Assembly: GCF_030652775.1 (NCBI RefSeq)
Contig: NZ_JAUSPS010000079.1
Span: 1-64,000, forward strand
Source: Acetobacterium sp.
Lineage (GTDB): Bacteria > Bacillota > Clostridia > Eubacteriales > Eubacteriaceae
Length of the DNA: 64,000 bases
Direction of reading: 5' to 3'
This document shows positions 16,115 to 25,245 of this stretch, in pieces (position 1 is the first letter of the stretch; each line of letters opens with the position of its first letter). The notes below the pieces were generated by a model. It did no database searches. It saw only the letters and a program-made list of their open reading frames with translations, and was not told the origin of the DNA. The position numbers and the translations under genes are program-made.

Positions 16115-16846
16115 TTATTCTGTTATGTTGACGATGCGGGTGATGGGGATGCCGGCGGCTTTGATGGTTTCCGGGGCGTTGCCCATATCGCCGAGGGCAG
16201 CAATGCTGTGGGCGTCGCTATTGATGGCGAAATCGACTGGATATTTCATGGCGATTTTAATTTCTTCGGCGTTTAAATGATCGTGTCTGGGGTTGATTTC
16301 CAGAATCACGCCGTGTTCGGCGGCGGCTTTGGCTACTGCTTCGATATTAATGGGCATTTTATCCCCGGGATGGGTGATCAGTTTGATGTCATGTTGCTCC
16401 ATCATTTTAATGTAGGTACGGGTATTCATATCGACCACCGCTTTTCTCAGAAATGGCAGCACCCGAGCGGCATAATTGGGAATCGCAAAGACAAATAAAT
16501 CTTTAATGCTGGCAGGAAAATAGCCGTAGTGATAGCCGGCTGAAATCCAGTCGCAATATTTCTTTTCTTCGGCGCCGATATCGATATTGCCCTCGGCTCC
16601 GGTAATGTTGGATTCGACGGAGAGATAGATTGCAATATCGTCGTATTTTTGATTAAGGGCATCAATTTCGGCCCGCATTTTCGCAAAATTCTTTTTTCGG
16701 ACCCCAAACATCGGATGGCTCCGGCCATGATCGGAAATGATAATGGCTTCCAGACCGATTTCGCGGGCCTGGTCCACCATTTCCGCAATGGTATTTTTGC
16801 CATGGCTATAGATTGTATGGGTATGCATATCATGTGTTATTTTCAT
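16115..16846 (-). CDS. PHP-domain phosphoesterase (YcdX-like)
   Basis: The 243-residue protein has PHP metal-binding motifs: DMHTHTIYSHGKNT near the N-terminus, ISDHGRSHPMFG (about 38-49), LSVESNITG (about 74-82), a THPGDK segment (about 158) and a final NSDAHSI. These ligate a trinuclear metal centre that hydrolyses phosphate esters; the physiological substrate is unknown. It begins six bases after the murB stop, so the two are cotranscribed. This is a common companion of murB and rapZ in clostridia. Confidence 0.87.
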   Translation of the reverse strand: MKITHDMHTHTIYSHGKNTIAEMVDQAREIGLEAIIISDHGRSHPMFGVRKKNFAKMRAEIDALNQKYDDIAIYLSVESNITGAEGNIDIGAEEKKYCDWISAGYHYGYFPASIKDLFVFAIPNYAARVLPFLRKAVVDMNTRTYIKMMEQHDIKLITHPGDKMPINIEAVAKAAAEHGVILEINPRHDHLNAEEIKIAMKYPVDFAINSDAHSIAALGDMGNAPETIKAAGIPITRIVNITE

Positions 16847-16852
16847 GGTTGA

Positions 16853-17758
16853 TTAGTCGTTTCCGATGACAATGACTTCGGTTTTGAGGTCGACGTCAAA
16901 TTTTTCTTTCACGGCTGACTGGATGGCAGCGATGAGATTTAATATGTCAGCAGCGGTGGCGCCGCCTTTATTGATGACAAAGCCGCTGTGTTTTTCGGAT
17001 ACCTGGGCGCCGCCGATGGAATAGCCTTTAAAGCCAGCATCTTGAACCAGTTTTCCGGCGTAATAGCCCACTGGTCGGCGGAAGGTGCTACCGGCGCTGG
17101 GGTATTCCAGCGGTTGTTTGGTCTGTCTTTGGGTATTCAGATCCAGCATTTTTGCGGCGATTACCTGGTAATCGCCGTTTTTAAGAACCAGTTCGACACT
17201 GACCAGCACCCAATGGTGTTGTTGCAGGATACTGGATCGGTAACCAAAATTGCACAAATCGGCGGGAATTGTTTTCAGACTGCCGTCTTCGGTGATCACC
17301 GTGATGCTTTTAATGACCCCCTTCATTTCGCCATCGTAAGCGCCAGCATTCATGGTGACGGCTCCACCGAGGCTGCCGGGAATGCCGGAAGCAAATTCCA
17401 GGCCAGTGAGTTTTTCTTCTAGCGCCACGTTGGCCAGATCTTTCAGGCTGATCCCCGGTTCGGCAATCAGGGTTTCTCCCACTGTTTTAACCTGATTGAG
17501 GGCTTTAGTATTGATGATGATGCCGCTATAACCGTTATCCCGGACGATCAGATTGCTGCCGTTACCCATAATATAGAGGGATTTTTCTGATTGTTTGCAG
17601 ATTTCCAGTACCGCCTGCAGTTCTTCCCGGGTCTGGGGCATTAAAAAAAGGTCTGCCGGCCCCCCTACCTTAAAGGATGTATGGTTTTTCATCGGTTCAT
17701 TTTCTTTTATATTTTCTATCGCCATGACGGCTTGCAGTTTTTTGATGGTATTATTCAT
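16853..17758 (-). CDS. murB: UDP-N-acetylenolpyruvoylglucosamine reductase
   Basis: The 301-residue protein is a type II MurB, the FAD- and NADPH-dependent enzyme that reduces UDP-GlcNAc-enolpyruvate to UDP-MurNAc for peptidoglycan. The FAD domain carries NHTSFKVGGPADLFL (about 25-39), YIMGNGSNLIV (about 62-72) and ASGIPGSLGGAVTMNAGAY (about 120-138). The catalytic YPSAGSTFRRP motif is near 220. A short leader helix precedes the FAD domain. It is the first gene of the murB-PHP pair. Confidence 0.95.
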   Translation of the reverse strand: MNNTIKKLQAVMAIENIKENEPMKNHTSFKVGGPADLFLMPQTREELQAVLEICKQSEKSLYIMGNGSNLIVRDNGYSGIIINTKALNQVKTVGETLIAEPGISLKDLANVALEEKLTGLEFASGIPGSLGGAVTMNAGAYDGEMKGVIKSITVITEDGSLKTIPADLCNFGYRSSILQQHHWVLVSVELVLKNGDYQVIAAKMLDLNTQRQTKQPLEYPSAGSTFRRPVGYYAGKLVQDAGFKGYSIGGAQVSEKHSGFVINKGGATAADILNLIAAIQSAVKEKFDVDLKTEVIVIGND

Positions 17759-17789
17759 ATGATTATTCCTAACTTTTTTACAGTGTGTC

Positions 17790-17864
17790 GCACAGGAGGA
17801 CGGTTCTTTTGTGCACTTTTTATCGAATAATTAGGAAAGCACAAGAAAAACCGTCCCCCAGTGC
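17790..17864. repeat. REP-like element, family 1
   Basis: Arms GCACAGGAGGACGGTTCTTT and AAGAAAAACCGTCCCCCAGTGC. It lies upstream of murB. Confidence 0.85.
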
Positions 17865-17924
17865 TTATCCCAATTTTTTTACTTAGATTAGGTTCATCAT
17901 ACCATTATTTATTAAGATTCGCCA

Positions 17925-17953
17925 CAAAAAAAGACCCCTGACGGGTCTTTTTA
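17925..17953 (-). terminator. Rho-independent terminator after comF
   Basis: AAAAAAGACCC-CTGAC-GGGTCTTTTT has A and T runs on opposite sides, so it works in either direction. It lies 14 bases downstream of the comF stop. Confidence 0.85.
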
Positions 17954-17966
17954 AGAATCTTTAATC

Positions 17967-18716
17967 CTATTCTGCGACGGCGCAGAGGGTGGCGATGCAG
18001 ACCTGGGCGGCTCCGGCTTCCAGGAGGGTGGCGCTGGTTTCGGCCAGAGTGGCACCAGTGGTGAGGACGTCATCAACCAACAGGATGGTTTTATTTTGGA
18101 TGGCCTCGATGGTTTCAACATTAAAAGCACCGGTGAGATTGCGCAGTCGTTCTTCCCGTCCCTGGCCGATCTGATGGGGGGTGTTGCGGCTACGGATGAG
18201 GATTTGCGTGGCCAATTCCGGCACTTTGGACATTTTCTGACATAGACCGTCATGAATACCCCGGGCAATCTTTTCGCTCTGGTTATAGCCCCGTTCTGAC
18301 TGGCGGTTGCGATGCAGGGGGACAGGGATGATCAAATCCACGTCGTTGATCCACTGGCACTTTGCGATCGCCTCCCCCATTTGGGTACCAACCCAGATGC
18401 CCAGGTGGGGGCGATCTTTGAATTTGATGGCATGAACCAGTTTTTTGCCAGAGTTTTGATAATTAAGATGGGCATAACCACCGGCAAAGGGCAGCTTGAG
18501 TTTGGCGCAGGGGGTACACACATCACGATTGGCGGTAAAAACAGGTCGTCCGCACTGGACACAGGTGGGTGTGTTGATGATTGGAAGATCATCTTCGCAG
18601 TGATGGCATAAAAACCGGTCAGTTACAAAAAGCACCTTACCGCAGATGGGGCAGGTGCCGTTTTTAAGGAAGAGATTGTTCTCGAGGAAAGTCAGGAAGG
18701 TTTGTTTCAGGTTCAT
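17967..18716 (-). CDS. comF: ComF family amidophosphoribosyltransferase-like protein
   Basis: The 249-residue protein opens with two zinc-ribbon CxxC pairs (CPICGK, CHHCED, then CVQCGR, CTPCAK) and ends with a phosphoribosyltransferase domain whose PRPP loop reads ILLVDDVLTTGAT (about residues 208-220). ComF proteins support DNA uptake in competent bacteria, but many non-competent clostridia carry one near recD2. The RBS GAGG precedes the ATG. Upstream on the same strand is recD2, separated by two repeat elements. Confidence 0.88.
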   Translation of the reverse strand: MNLKQTFLTFLENNLFLKNGTCPICGKVLFVTDRFLCHHCEDDLPIINTPTCVQCGRPVFTANRDVCTPCAKLKLPFAGGYAHLNYQNSGKKLVHAIKFKDRPHLGIWVGTQMGEAIAKCQWINDVDLIIPVPLHRNRQSERGYNQSEKIARGIHDGLCQKMSKVPELATQILIRSRNTPHQIGQGREERLRNLTGAFNVETIEAIQNKTILLVDDVLTTGATLAETSATLLEAGAAQVCIATLCAVAE

Positions 18717-18759
18717 GGTTACCTCACTTTATGGCGATTGCTTCGCAAAAAACCGTTTC

Positions 18760-18835
18760 GCACAAGAGGACAGTTCTTTTGTGCACTATTTATTGAAATA
18801 ATGAGGAAAGCACAAGAAAAACCGTCCCCTAGTGC
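18760..18835. repeat. REP-like element, family 1
   Basis: Arms GCACAAGAGGACAGTTCTTT and AAGAAAAACCGTCCCCTAGTGC. This is the last family 1 copy in the window. Confidence 0.85.
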
Positions 18836-18868
18836 TCAACTTTTCGTCCTTACTGAATTGCCCGGGCA

Positions 18869-18930
18869 TGACATGGGGACATTTCGCCTATCATCCCGAC
18901 GGGCTGACAGGTGTAACATCCCCATGTCAC
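18869..18930. repeat. REP-like palindrome, family 2
   Basis: The arms TGACATGGGGACATTTCG and GTAACATCCCCATGTCA are almost perfectly complementary. The centre reads CATCCCGACGGGCTGACAGG. This is the best-preserved family 2 copy. Confidence 0.8.
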
Positions 18931-18937
18931 GCCCTGC

Positions 18938-21151
18938 TTATAGCATTGGGTGGTTGATGTAGGCGATGATGCGGTTGCGCAGGGCGGTTTGACGGTTTTG
19001 GGATTCGGTGGACTTGATCATTTGGCGGAAGACGTACTGGTTGCCCATCAGGATCAGGAGTCTTTTTGCCCGGGTGACGGCGGTATACAGCAGTTTCCGG
19101 TTGAGAAAGAGCGGTGGGCCGCCGACGATCGGCATGACGACCACGGGAAACTCACTGCCCTGGCTTTTGTGGACGGTCATGGCATAGGCGTGGGTGATTT
19201 CGTCCATCTGGTCAAAGTCGTAAGTCACCCGCTTGCCGTCGTTAAAGAGAATCGCAAAAGATTTATCGCGGCTGCTGATCTTTTCGAGGATGCCGATATC
19301 ACCGTTGTAGATTCCTTCGCCCTGTTCTAGCGACAGGGTATCATCCCACTTGATCCGGTAATTGTTTTTGATCTGCATGACCTTGTCGCCCTCCCGGTAA
19401 ATGACCATCCCAAATTCCCGCTGAGCATGGTCTTCCCGGGGCGGATTGAGGACAGCCTGGAGTTCCCGGTTGAGGTTGATGACTCCGACCTTGCCGTTTT
19501 TCATCGGGGAGATCACCTGGATGTCATGGATACTGTCAAACCCTTTTGCGATCGGCAGTCGATTGGTAACCAGTTCCAGGATATCTCGCAGCAGCTTGTC
19601 ACCGTCGTTTTTATTGAGGAATAAAAAATCCGAGTCGTTGTTGATATCCGGGATCCGACCGTGGTTGATTTCATAAGCATTGACGGAAATCATACTTTCT
19701 TCTGATTGGCGGTAGATCCGATCGAGACTGAGCACCTTAATGGCACCGCTTTCGATGATGTCTTTTAAGACATTTCCCGGGCCGACGGAGGGTAGCTGGT
19801 CGGCATCCCCCACCATAATCAGCCGGGTGCCGGGCTGGAGAGCCATCAGCAGACTGTCCATCAGCAGGATATCAATCATCGAGGATTCATCGACGATGAT
19901 GGCGTCAACATCCAGGGGGTTGGTTTCGTCCTTGCTGAAGCTGGGAAAGTCATCGTCCTGGCTGTATTCATATTCCAGCAGACGATGGATGGTTTTGGCT
20001 TCATTGCCGGTGGTTTCGGTGATGCGCTTGGCCGCCCGGCCGGTGGGAGCTGCCAGGACGGTTTTCAGACCGAGATCTGTAAAAATTCGAACGATGCCGT
20101 TGATAATCGTGGTTTTACCGGTTCCCGGTCCGCCGGTGATGATAATAACCCCATTGTCCATTGCCGCTGCGATGGCTTCACGCTGTTTATTATCCAGGGT
20201 GATTGCAACATCCCGTTCGTAGTCTTTGACCTTGGCGTCGATGTTGATGTCGGCAATTTTATAGGTCATCTGGCTGATTCTGGCCATCGCCAGGGCGGCA
20301 TTATCTTCAGCTTCGTAGAGATTTCGGGGATAGTATACCCGCTGGTCGGCCACGTCTTCGCAGATGATCCGTCCCATTAAAACCAGTTCGCCCAATTGGG
20401 CGGTGATCTCGTCCTCGGCTACCCCTAAAATCCGCGAGCTGGTCTGGATCAGCTCGGCTTCGGTCATATAGGTATTGCCGCGATTATAGCATTCTCCCAG
20501 TGAATAGTTGATCCCGGCCAGAATCCGACCGGGACTGTTCTCTTCAAAGCCCAGGTGGTTGGCAATCTGGTCGGCGATTTTAAAACCGATGCCGCGGATA
20601 TCGTCAATCATCTGATATGGGTTATTAAGCAACACCGAAATCGTGTCGAATTTATAGGTCTTGTAGAGCTTCATTGCCCAGTTGGCAGAGATACCATAGT
20701 CCTGGATCTGGATCATGATCTGCCGGACTTCCCGCTGTTCGTGATAGACTTCTTTGATGCCATCGAGGGTTTTCTTGCCGATGCCTTTGATTTCGGATAA
20801 GCGCTCGGGATTATTATCCAGGATATCCAGGGTTTCTTCACCAAAACGGGCAACGATGGCTTTGGCAGTTTTTTCACCGATACCGGGCAGAATACCGGAT
20901 GACAGATAGCGGATAATGCCCTCGCTGGAGGTGGGGATTTCCATGGCATAGGTTTCCATAGTGAACTGATCGCCGTAGTTTTTATGTTCGGTCCAGTAGC
21001 CGCTGAGTTTTAAGTATTCCCCGTGATTCAGTTCGTCGAAATTGCCAACCACGGTGACCAGATCGCCGTCGATATCAAAATGAGCGACGGTGTAGCCGTT
21101 GCTTGTGTTTCTAAAGACGATGTGCTCCACCGTTCCCTTAATGCTTTCCAT
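18938..21151 (-). CDS. recD2: RecD2-like ATP-dependent DNA helicase
   Basis: The 737-residue superfamily 1 helicase moves 5' to 3' without RecBC partners. The N-terminal part has a GTVEHIVFRN start (OB-like) and helix-hairpin-helix stretches (GILPGIGEKTAKAIV, LSEIKGIGKKTLDGI). Motif I is ITGGPGTGKTTII near residue 340; motif II is VDESSMID near 415; DADQLPSVGPGN and the C-terminal TVHKSQGSEFP motif follow. In bacteria lacking RecBC it helps with replication-fork repair. RBS GGAG precedes the ATG. Confidence 0.93.
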   Translation of the reverse strand: MESIKGTVEHIVFRNTSNGYTVAHFDIDGDLVTVVGNFDELNHGEYLKLSGYWTEHKNYGDQFTMETYAMEIPTSSEGIIRYLSSGILPGIGEKTAKAIVARFGEETLDILDNNPERLSEIKGIGKKTLDGIKEVYHEQREVRQIMIQIQDYGISANWAMKLYKTYKFDTISVLLNNPYQMIDDIRGIGFKIADQIANHLGFEENSPGRILAGINYSLGECYNRGNTYMTEAELIQTSSRILGVAEDEITAQLGELVLMGRIICEDVADQRVYYPRNLYEAEDNAALAMARISQMTYKIADINIDAKVKDYERDVAITLDNKQREAIAAAMDNGVIIITGGPGTGKTTIINGIVRIFTDLGLKTVLAAPTGRAAKRITETTGNEAKTIHRLLEYEYSQDDDFPSFSKDETNPLDVDAIIVDESSMIDILLMDSLLMALQPGTRLIMVGDADQLPSVGPGNVLKDIIESGAIKVLSLDRIYRQSEESMISVNAYEINHGRIPDINNDSDFLFLNKNDGDKLLRDILELVTNRLPIAKGFDSIHDIQVISPMKNGKVGVINLNRELQAVLNPPREDHAQREFGMVIYREGDKVMQIKNNYRIKWDDTLSLEQGEGIYNGDIGILEKISSRDKSFAILFNDGKRVTYDFDQMDEITHAYAMTVHKSQGSEFPVVVMPIVGGPPLFLNRKLLYTAVTRAKRLLILMGNQYVFRQMIKSTESQNRQTALRNRIIAYINHPML

Positions 21152-21192
21152 GTTTTGCTCCTGTTATTGTAGAATTATGCCTTATTATAACA

Positions 21193-21222
21193 CAAAAAAA
21201 GACCCATTATTGGGTCTTTTTT
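21193..21222 (-). terminator. Terminator between hydA and recD2
   Basis: AAAAAAAGACCC-ATTAT-TGGGTCTTTTTT is symmetrical. It lies upstream of recD2 and beyond the region after which hydA ends, so it separates the two transcription units. Confidence 0.8.
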
Positions 21223-21255
21223 GTTTATACTATTATCTCTTATTAAACTTAGCGA

Positions 21256-23007
21256 TTAAACCAATTTTGGTTTTTTGCTGTAAGTTGTGTGTAATAAGTG
21301 ATGCGATTTATGACCATTCGGTTCTCCCAAATATTCATCATAAATACGGATAACCGCTGGACTTTGGTGTGATTTACGATATTTTGTGATTTTTGCATCT
21401 GACACATAAAGAGCTTTAGCTCTTTCAGCGCGGATATCAACATCCATTTTGTCTTTTGCCGACACAATGGATTGGCCACCACCGTTAACACAGCCGCCTG
21501 GGCATCCCATTAATTCAATGAAATGGGTATCAGCTAATTCGCCAGCTTTTAATTGTTTCATAACTTTATCAATGTTGCTTCCGCCACTGGCAACTACTAA
21601 TTTAACTGCCAGATCAGGGGTTACATCAACAGTTGCTGTTTTGATTCCTTGAACACCACGAACCATTTCGTAGTCAATTTCCTGAATATCTTTTTTGTTT
21701 AAGATATCAGCTAGTGTTCTTACTGCAGCTTCCATTACACCACCGGTAGCACCAAAAATAACGGCTGCTCCAGTGTATTCACCATAGTAATCGTCAAAAT
21801 CTTCTTTAGGAAGTTTATCAAACATAATTCTGGCTTCTTTAATCATCCGAGCTAATTCACGAGTTGTGATGGAAATATCAACATCAGGAATTCCATCGAC
21901 TTTTAATTCTTCTCGTTTAAGTTCGTATTTTTTTGCTGTACATGGCATAACTGAAACAACTACCATGTCTTTAGGATCAATGCCATTTGTTTCGGCATAA
22001 TGGCTTTTTAGTAATGCACCAGTAATCTGCTGTGGTGATTTACAGCTTGACAAATGAGGTAAAAATTCTGGGTAGTAGGTTTCGATGTATGTAATCCAAC
22101 CTGGTGAACATGATGTGATCATTGGTAGAACACCGCCGTTGGTAACACGACCAAGAAGCTCTGTTCCTTCTTCCATAATGGTAACATCGGCACCGAAGCC
22201 GGTATCAAATACTTTATCAAATCCAAGTCGTCTCAGGGCTGCCGCCATTTGATCGGTAACAGGAGTTCCCATTGGGTATCCAAATTCTTCGCCCAGTGAT
22301 GCTCGAACTGCAGGTGCTGTTTCGACGATAACAGTTTTTGTTGGATCGGCAATTGCATCCCAAACTTCCTGAATGCTTGATTTTTCTTTTAAAGCCCCAA
22401 CAGGACAGTTGACGATACATTGTCCGCATCGGATGCATCCAACATCTGCTAAAGATTTTCCAAAGACAGGCTGAACCTGAGATGTAAAGCCTCGGCCAAC
22501 AGTTCCCAGAACAGAAACATTTTGGACATTTCCACAAACAGAAACACACCGTTTACAAAGAATACATTTGCTTTCATCTCTGACAATTGAGTCTGATTTA
22601 TCATCAACTAATTTTCCTGATTTTTCGCCTTCGAAGGGAACTTCGGAAACACCCAAATCAGTTGCTAATGTTTGTAATTCACAGTTTTCACTACGAACAC
22701 AGGTTGTACATTCGCGATTATGGTTTGAGAGGATCAGTTCAAGATTCACACGTCTTGCTCTTCTGGCTGATGGAGAGTTTGTCAGTACTTCGATGCCATT
22801 GGCAACTGGGTAAACACAAGCTGCCTGTAAGGCTCTAGCTCCGGCAATCTCAACAACACACATCCGACAGGCACCAATCTCGTTAACATCTTTGAGGTAA
22901 CAGAGGGTGGGAATATCGATGTTGTTCATTCTGGCAGCTTCTAAAATGGTTGTTCCTTCTGGAACAGTCATTTCCTGACCGTTTATTTTAAATGTTACTT
23001 CTTTCAT
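21256..23007 (-). CDS. hydA: Electron-bifurcating [FeFe]-hydrogenase, catalytic subunit
   Basis: The 583-residue protein carries the H-cluster and reduces protons or oxidises H2, coupled to NAD and ferredoxin through HydB/C. An N-terminal 2Fe-2S domain (CYLKDVNEIGACRMCVVEI), a His-ligated cluster region (HNRECTTCVRSENC) and two 4Fe-4S motifs (CILCKRCVSVC, CIRCGQCIVNCP) lead to the H domain. Its L1, L2 and L3 signatures read TSCSPGW, MPCTAKKYE and MGCPGGCVNGGG. L1 has Ser after the Cys where classical monomeric enzymes have two Cys; I recall this form in multimeric NAD(P)-linked enzymes. It is the last gene of hydC-E-D-B-A, 20 bp after hydB. Confidence 0.95.
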   Translation of the reverse strand: MKEVTFKINGQEMTVPEGTTILEAARMNNIDIPTLCYLKDVNEIGACRMCVVEIAGARALQAACVYPVANGIEVLTNSPSARRARRVNLELILSNHNRECTTCVRSENCELQTLATDLGVSEVPFEGEKSGKLVDDKSDSIVRDESKCILCKRCVSVCGNVQNVSVLGTVGRGFTSQVQPVFGKSLADVGCIRCGQCIVNCPVGALKEKSSIQEVWDAIADPTKTVIVETAPAVRASLGEEFGYPMGTPVTDQMAAALRRLGFDKVFDTGFGADVTIMEEGTELLGRVTNGGVLPMITSCSPGWITYIETYYPEFLPHLSSCKSPQQITGALLKSHYAETNGIDPKDMVVVSVMPCTAKKYELKREELKVDGIPDVDISITTRELARMIKEARIMFDKLPKEDFDDYYGEYTGAAVIFGATGGVMEAAVRTLADILNKKDIQEIDYEMVRGVQGIKTATVDVTPDLAVKLVVASGGSNIDKVMKQLKAGELADTHFIELMGCPGGCVNGGGQSIVSAKDKMDVDIRAERAKALYVSDAKITKYRKSHQSPAVIRIYDEYLGEPNGHKSHHLLHTTYSKKPKLV

Positions 23008-23027
23008 TATTCTAATGACCTCCTAAA

Positions 23028-24827
23028 TTAACCCTTGGAAATGGAGCCAAATGGACAGGCTTCAATACAGGCACCACATTTAATACATTTTTCGGCATCA
23101 AGAATGTATGGTTTTTTCTTTTCACCAGTAATTGCGTCTGCAGGACATTTTTTAGCACAGATTCCGCAACCTTTACAGGTATCGGGATCGATTGTGAAGT
23201 CTAACAGATGTTTACATACGCCGGCTGGACATTTTTTATCATTGATATGTGCTTCATATTCATCTCTGAAATAACGAATGGTTGAAAGAACAGGGTTAGG
23301 AGCTGTTTGTCCCAATCCACAAAGAGCTGAAGCTTTGATACCGACTGCCAGTTCTTCTAATCGTTCGATATCGCCTTCAATCCCTTTACCGTCACAGATT
23401 CGTTCCAGAATTTCTAACATTCTTTTGGTTCCAATACGGCAAGGAGGACACTTACCACAGGATTCGTCCTGGGTAAAGTCAAGGAAGAAACGGGCAACGT
23501 CAACCATACAGTTGTCTTCATCCATGACGATGAGTCCACCAGAACCCATCATTGAGCCGATGGCAATCAGGTTGTCATAATCAATTTTTGTATCTAATAA
23601 AGAAGCAGGGATACATCCGCCTGATGGTCCACCGGTTTGAGCTGCTTTGAAAGCTTTACCGTTGGGAATACCACCACCGATTTCAAATACGATTTCTCTC
23701 AGGGTTGTGCCCATTGGGATTTCTAATAGACCGGTGTTATTGATTTTTCCACCCAGTGCGAATACTTTTGTTCCTTTAGATTTTTCGGTTCCTACTGCTG
23801 CAAACCATTCGGCGCCTTTTAAGATAATGGCAGGAATATTTGCATAGGTTTCTACGTTATTTAAAACGGTTGGTTTTCCAAATAAACCTTTGTTGGCTGG
23901 GAATGGCGGACGTGGACGCGGTTCACCACGTTTACCTTCGATAGAGTTCATTAATGCTGTTTCTTCACCACATACGAAAGCTCCAGCACCTAAACGAATT
24001 TCAAGGTCAAAGGAGAAATCAGTATCAAAGATGTTTTCGCCTAATAAACCATATTCTTTTGCCTGGTCAATCGCAATTTGGAGACGGTTAACAGCGATTG
24101 GGTACTCAGCCCGAACATATACATAACCTTTAGAAGCGCCAACTGCAAAACCAGCAATCGCCATCGCTTCGATTAAGGCATGGGGATCGCCTTCTAAGAC
24201 CGATCGATCCATGAATGCGCCGGGGTCACCCTCATCAGCGTTACAGGCGACGTATTTGATACCATCTTCTGATACTGCATCATGGGCAAACTGCCATTTA
24301 AGACCAGTTGGGAAACCTCCGCCCCCACGACCACGAAGACCGGAAGCTTTAACTTCATTAATAACGTCAACTGGGGTCATGGTTAACAGTACTTTTTCAA
24401 GTGCCATGTAACCATCAAAGCCAATGTATTCATCAATGTTTTCGGGATTAATAACGCCACAATTTGCTAATGCAATACGTTTTTGTTTTTTGAAGAATCC
24501 TAATTCATTAATTGACAGTGGGTGATGTCCATCACCTTTTTCGGTGTAAATCAGTCGATCTAATGGACGACCTTTGACAAGGTGTTCTTCGACCATTTCG
24601 GGGATATCTGCTGCTTCAACGCGGCTGTAGAATGTACCTTCTGGGTAAATAATAACAACTGGTCCCAGTTCACACAAACCAAAACAACCGGTTGCAACAA
24701 CTTCAACTTCATCAAGTATATCGTGTTTTACGAGTTCTTTTTTTAATTCTTTTACTAATATCATGGATCCTGAGGACGTACATCCTGTACCACCACAAAT
24801 CAGTATCTGCGAACGTTTATATGCCAT
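23028..24827 (-). CDS. hydB: Electron-bifurcating hydrogenase, NAD/FMN subunit
   Basis: The 599-residue NuoF-like protein has an N-terminal thioredoxin-like 2Fe-2S domain (CGGTGCTSSGS, later CFGLCELGPVV), the NADH/FMN-binding Rossmann part (GLRGRGGGGFPTGLKW, ACNADEGDPGAFMDR, GAGAFVCGEETALMNSIEG) and the 4Fe-4S motif ESCGKCPPCR. The C-terminus adds two ferredoxin-type clusters (CKGCGICAKKCP, CIKCGACIEACP). It is the expected site of flavin-based electron bifurcation between NAD and ferredoxin. RBS AGGAGG precedes the ATG. Confidence 0.95.
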   Translation of the reverse strand: MAYKRSQILICGGTGCTSSGSMILVKELKKELVKHDILDEVEVVATGCFGLCELGPVVIIYPEGTFYSRVEAADIPEMVEEHLVKGRPLDRLIYTEKGDGHHPLSINELGFFKKQKRIALANCGVINPENIDEYIGFDGYMALEKVLLTMTPVDVINEVKASGLRGRGGGGFPTGLKWQFAHDAVSEDGIKYVACNADEGDPGAFMDRSVLEGDPHALIEAMAIAGFAVGASKGYVYVRAEYPIAVNRLQIAIDQAKEYGLLGENIFDTDFSFDLEIRLGAGAFVCGEETALMNSIEGKRGEPRPRPPFPANKGLFGKPTVLNNVETYANIPAIILKGAEWFAAVGTEKSKGTKVFALGGKINNTGLLEIPMGTTLREIVFEIGGGIPNGKAFKAAQTGGPSGGCIPASLLDTKIDYDNLIAIGSMMGSGGLIVMDEDNCMVDVARFFLDFTQDESCGKCPPCRIGTKRMLEILERICDGKGIEGDIERLEELAVGIKASALCGLGQTAPNPVLSTIRYFRDEYEAHINDKKCPAGVCKHLLDFTIDPDTCKGCGICAKKCPADAITGEKKKPYILDAEKCIKCGACIEACPFGSISKG

Positions 24828-24846
24828 CTGCTCTTCTCCTCCTCAA

Positions 24847-25245
24847 TTAACCCTTAACCGTTGGATCAATGACTTTACCATCAACCACAGTCATGGTATA
24901 TTCACTGACCACTTTGCCTTGAGCCAAGTGTTCATCTACAACTCGTGCAACCTTTTCGGCTGTCATGTGTACATAGGTTACTTTTTCATTGTTGGCATCG
25001 TAAACTTCTACAATTGGTTCCAATCGACATGATCCGATACATCCAGTTTGAGCAACAGTAACGTCGACTAAACCTTTTGCATCCACTTCTTCCATCAATT
25101 TAACCATTACTGGTCGGGCGCCGGCAGCGATACCACATGTTGCCATTCCTACTACAACACGGTAACCATTTTTGCCGTGTCGTAAATTGATTTCGTTTAA
25201 TTTTTTATCACGAATCGCTTTTAGTTCTGCTAAGGACTTTGCCAT
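24847..25245 (-). CDS. hydD: Hydrogenase subunit HydD (thioredoxin-like 2Fe-2S protein)
   Basis: The 132-residue protein starts MAKSLAELKAIRDK; the ATG at 25245 follows GGAGG, whereas the longer frame from 25272 has no ribosome site. It has a thioredoxin-like ferredoxin fold with Cys at ATCGIAAGA and GCIGSCRLEP, the 2Fe-2S ligand pattern. In Acetobacterium woodii a fourth small subunit, HydD, purifies with HydABC, and the gene position here matches. Its 5' end overlaps the 3' end of hydE by 38 bp. Confidence 0.85.
   Translation of the reverse strand: MAKSLAELKAIRDKKLNEINLRHGKNGYRVVVGMATCGIAAGARPVMVKLMEEVDAKGLVDVTVAQTGCIGSCRLEPIVEVYDANNEKVTYVHMTAEKVARVVDEHLAQGKVVSEYTMTVVDGKVIDPTVKG

Noticed and set aside
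23035-24411. Plus-strand frames opposite hydB
   Set aside because: Shadows of the strongly conserved hydB gene with no motifs of their own.
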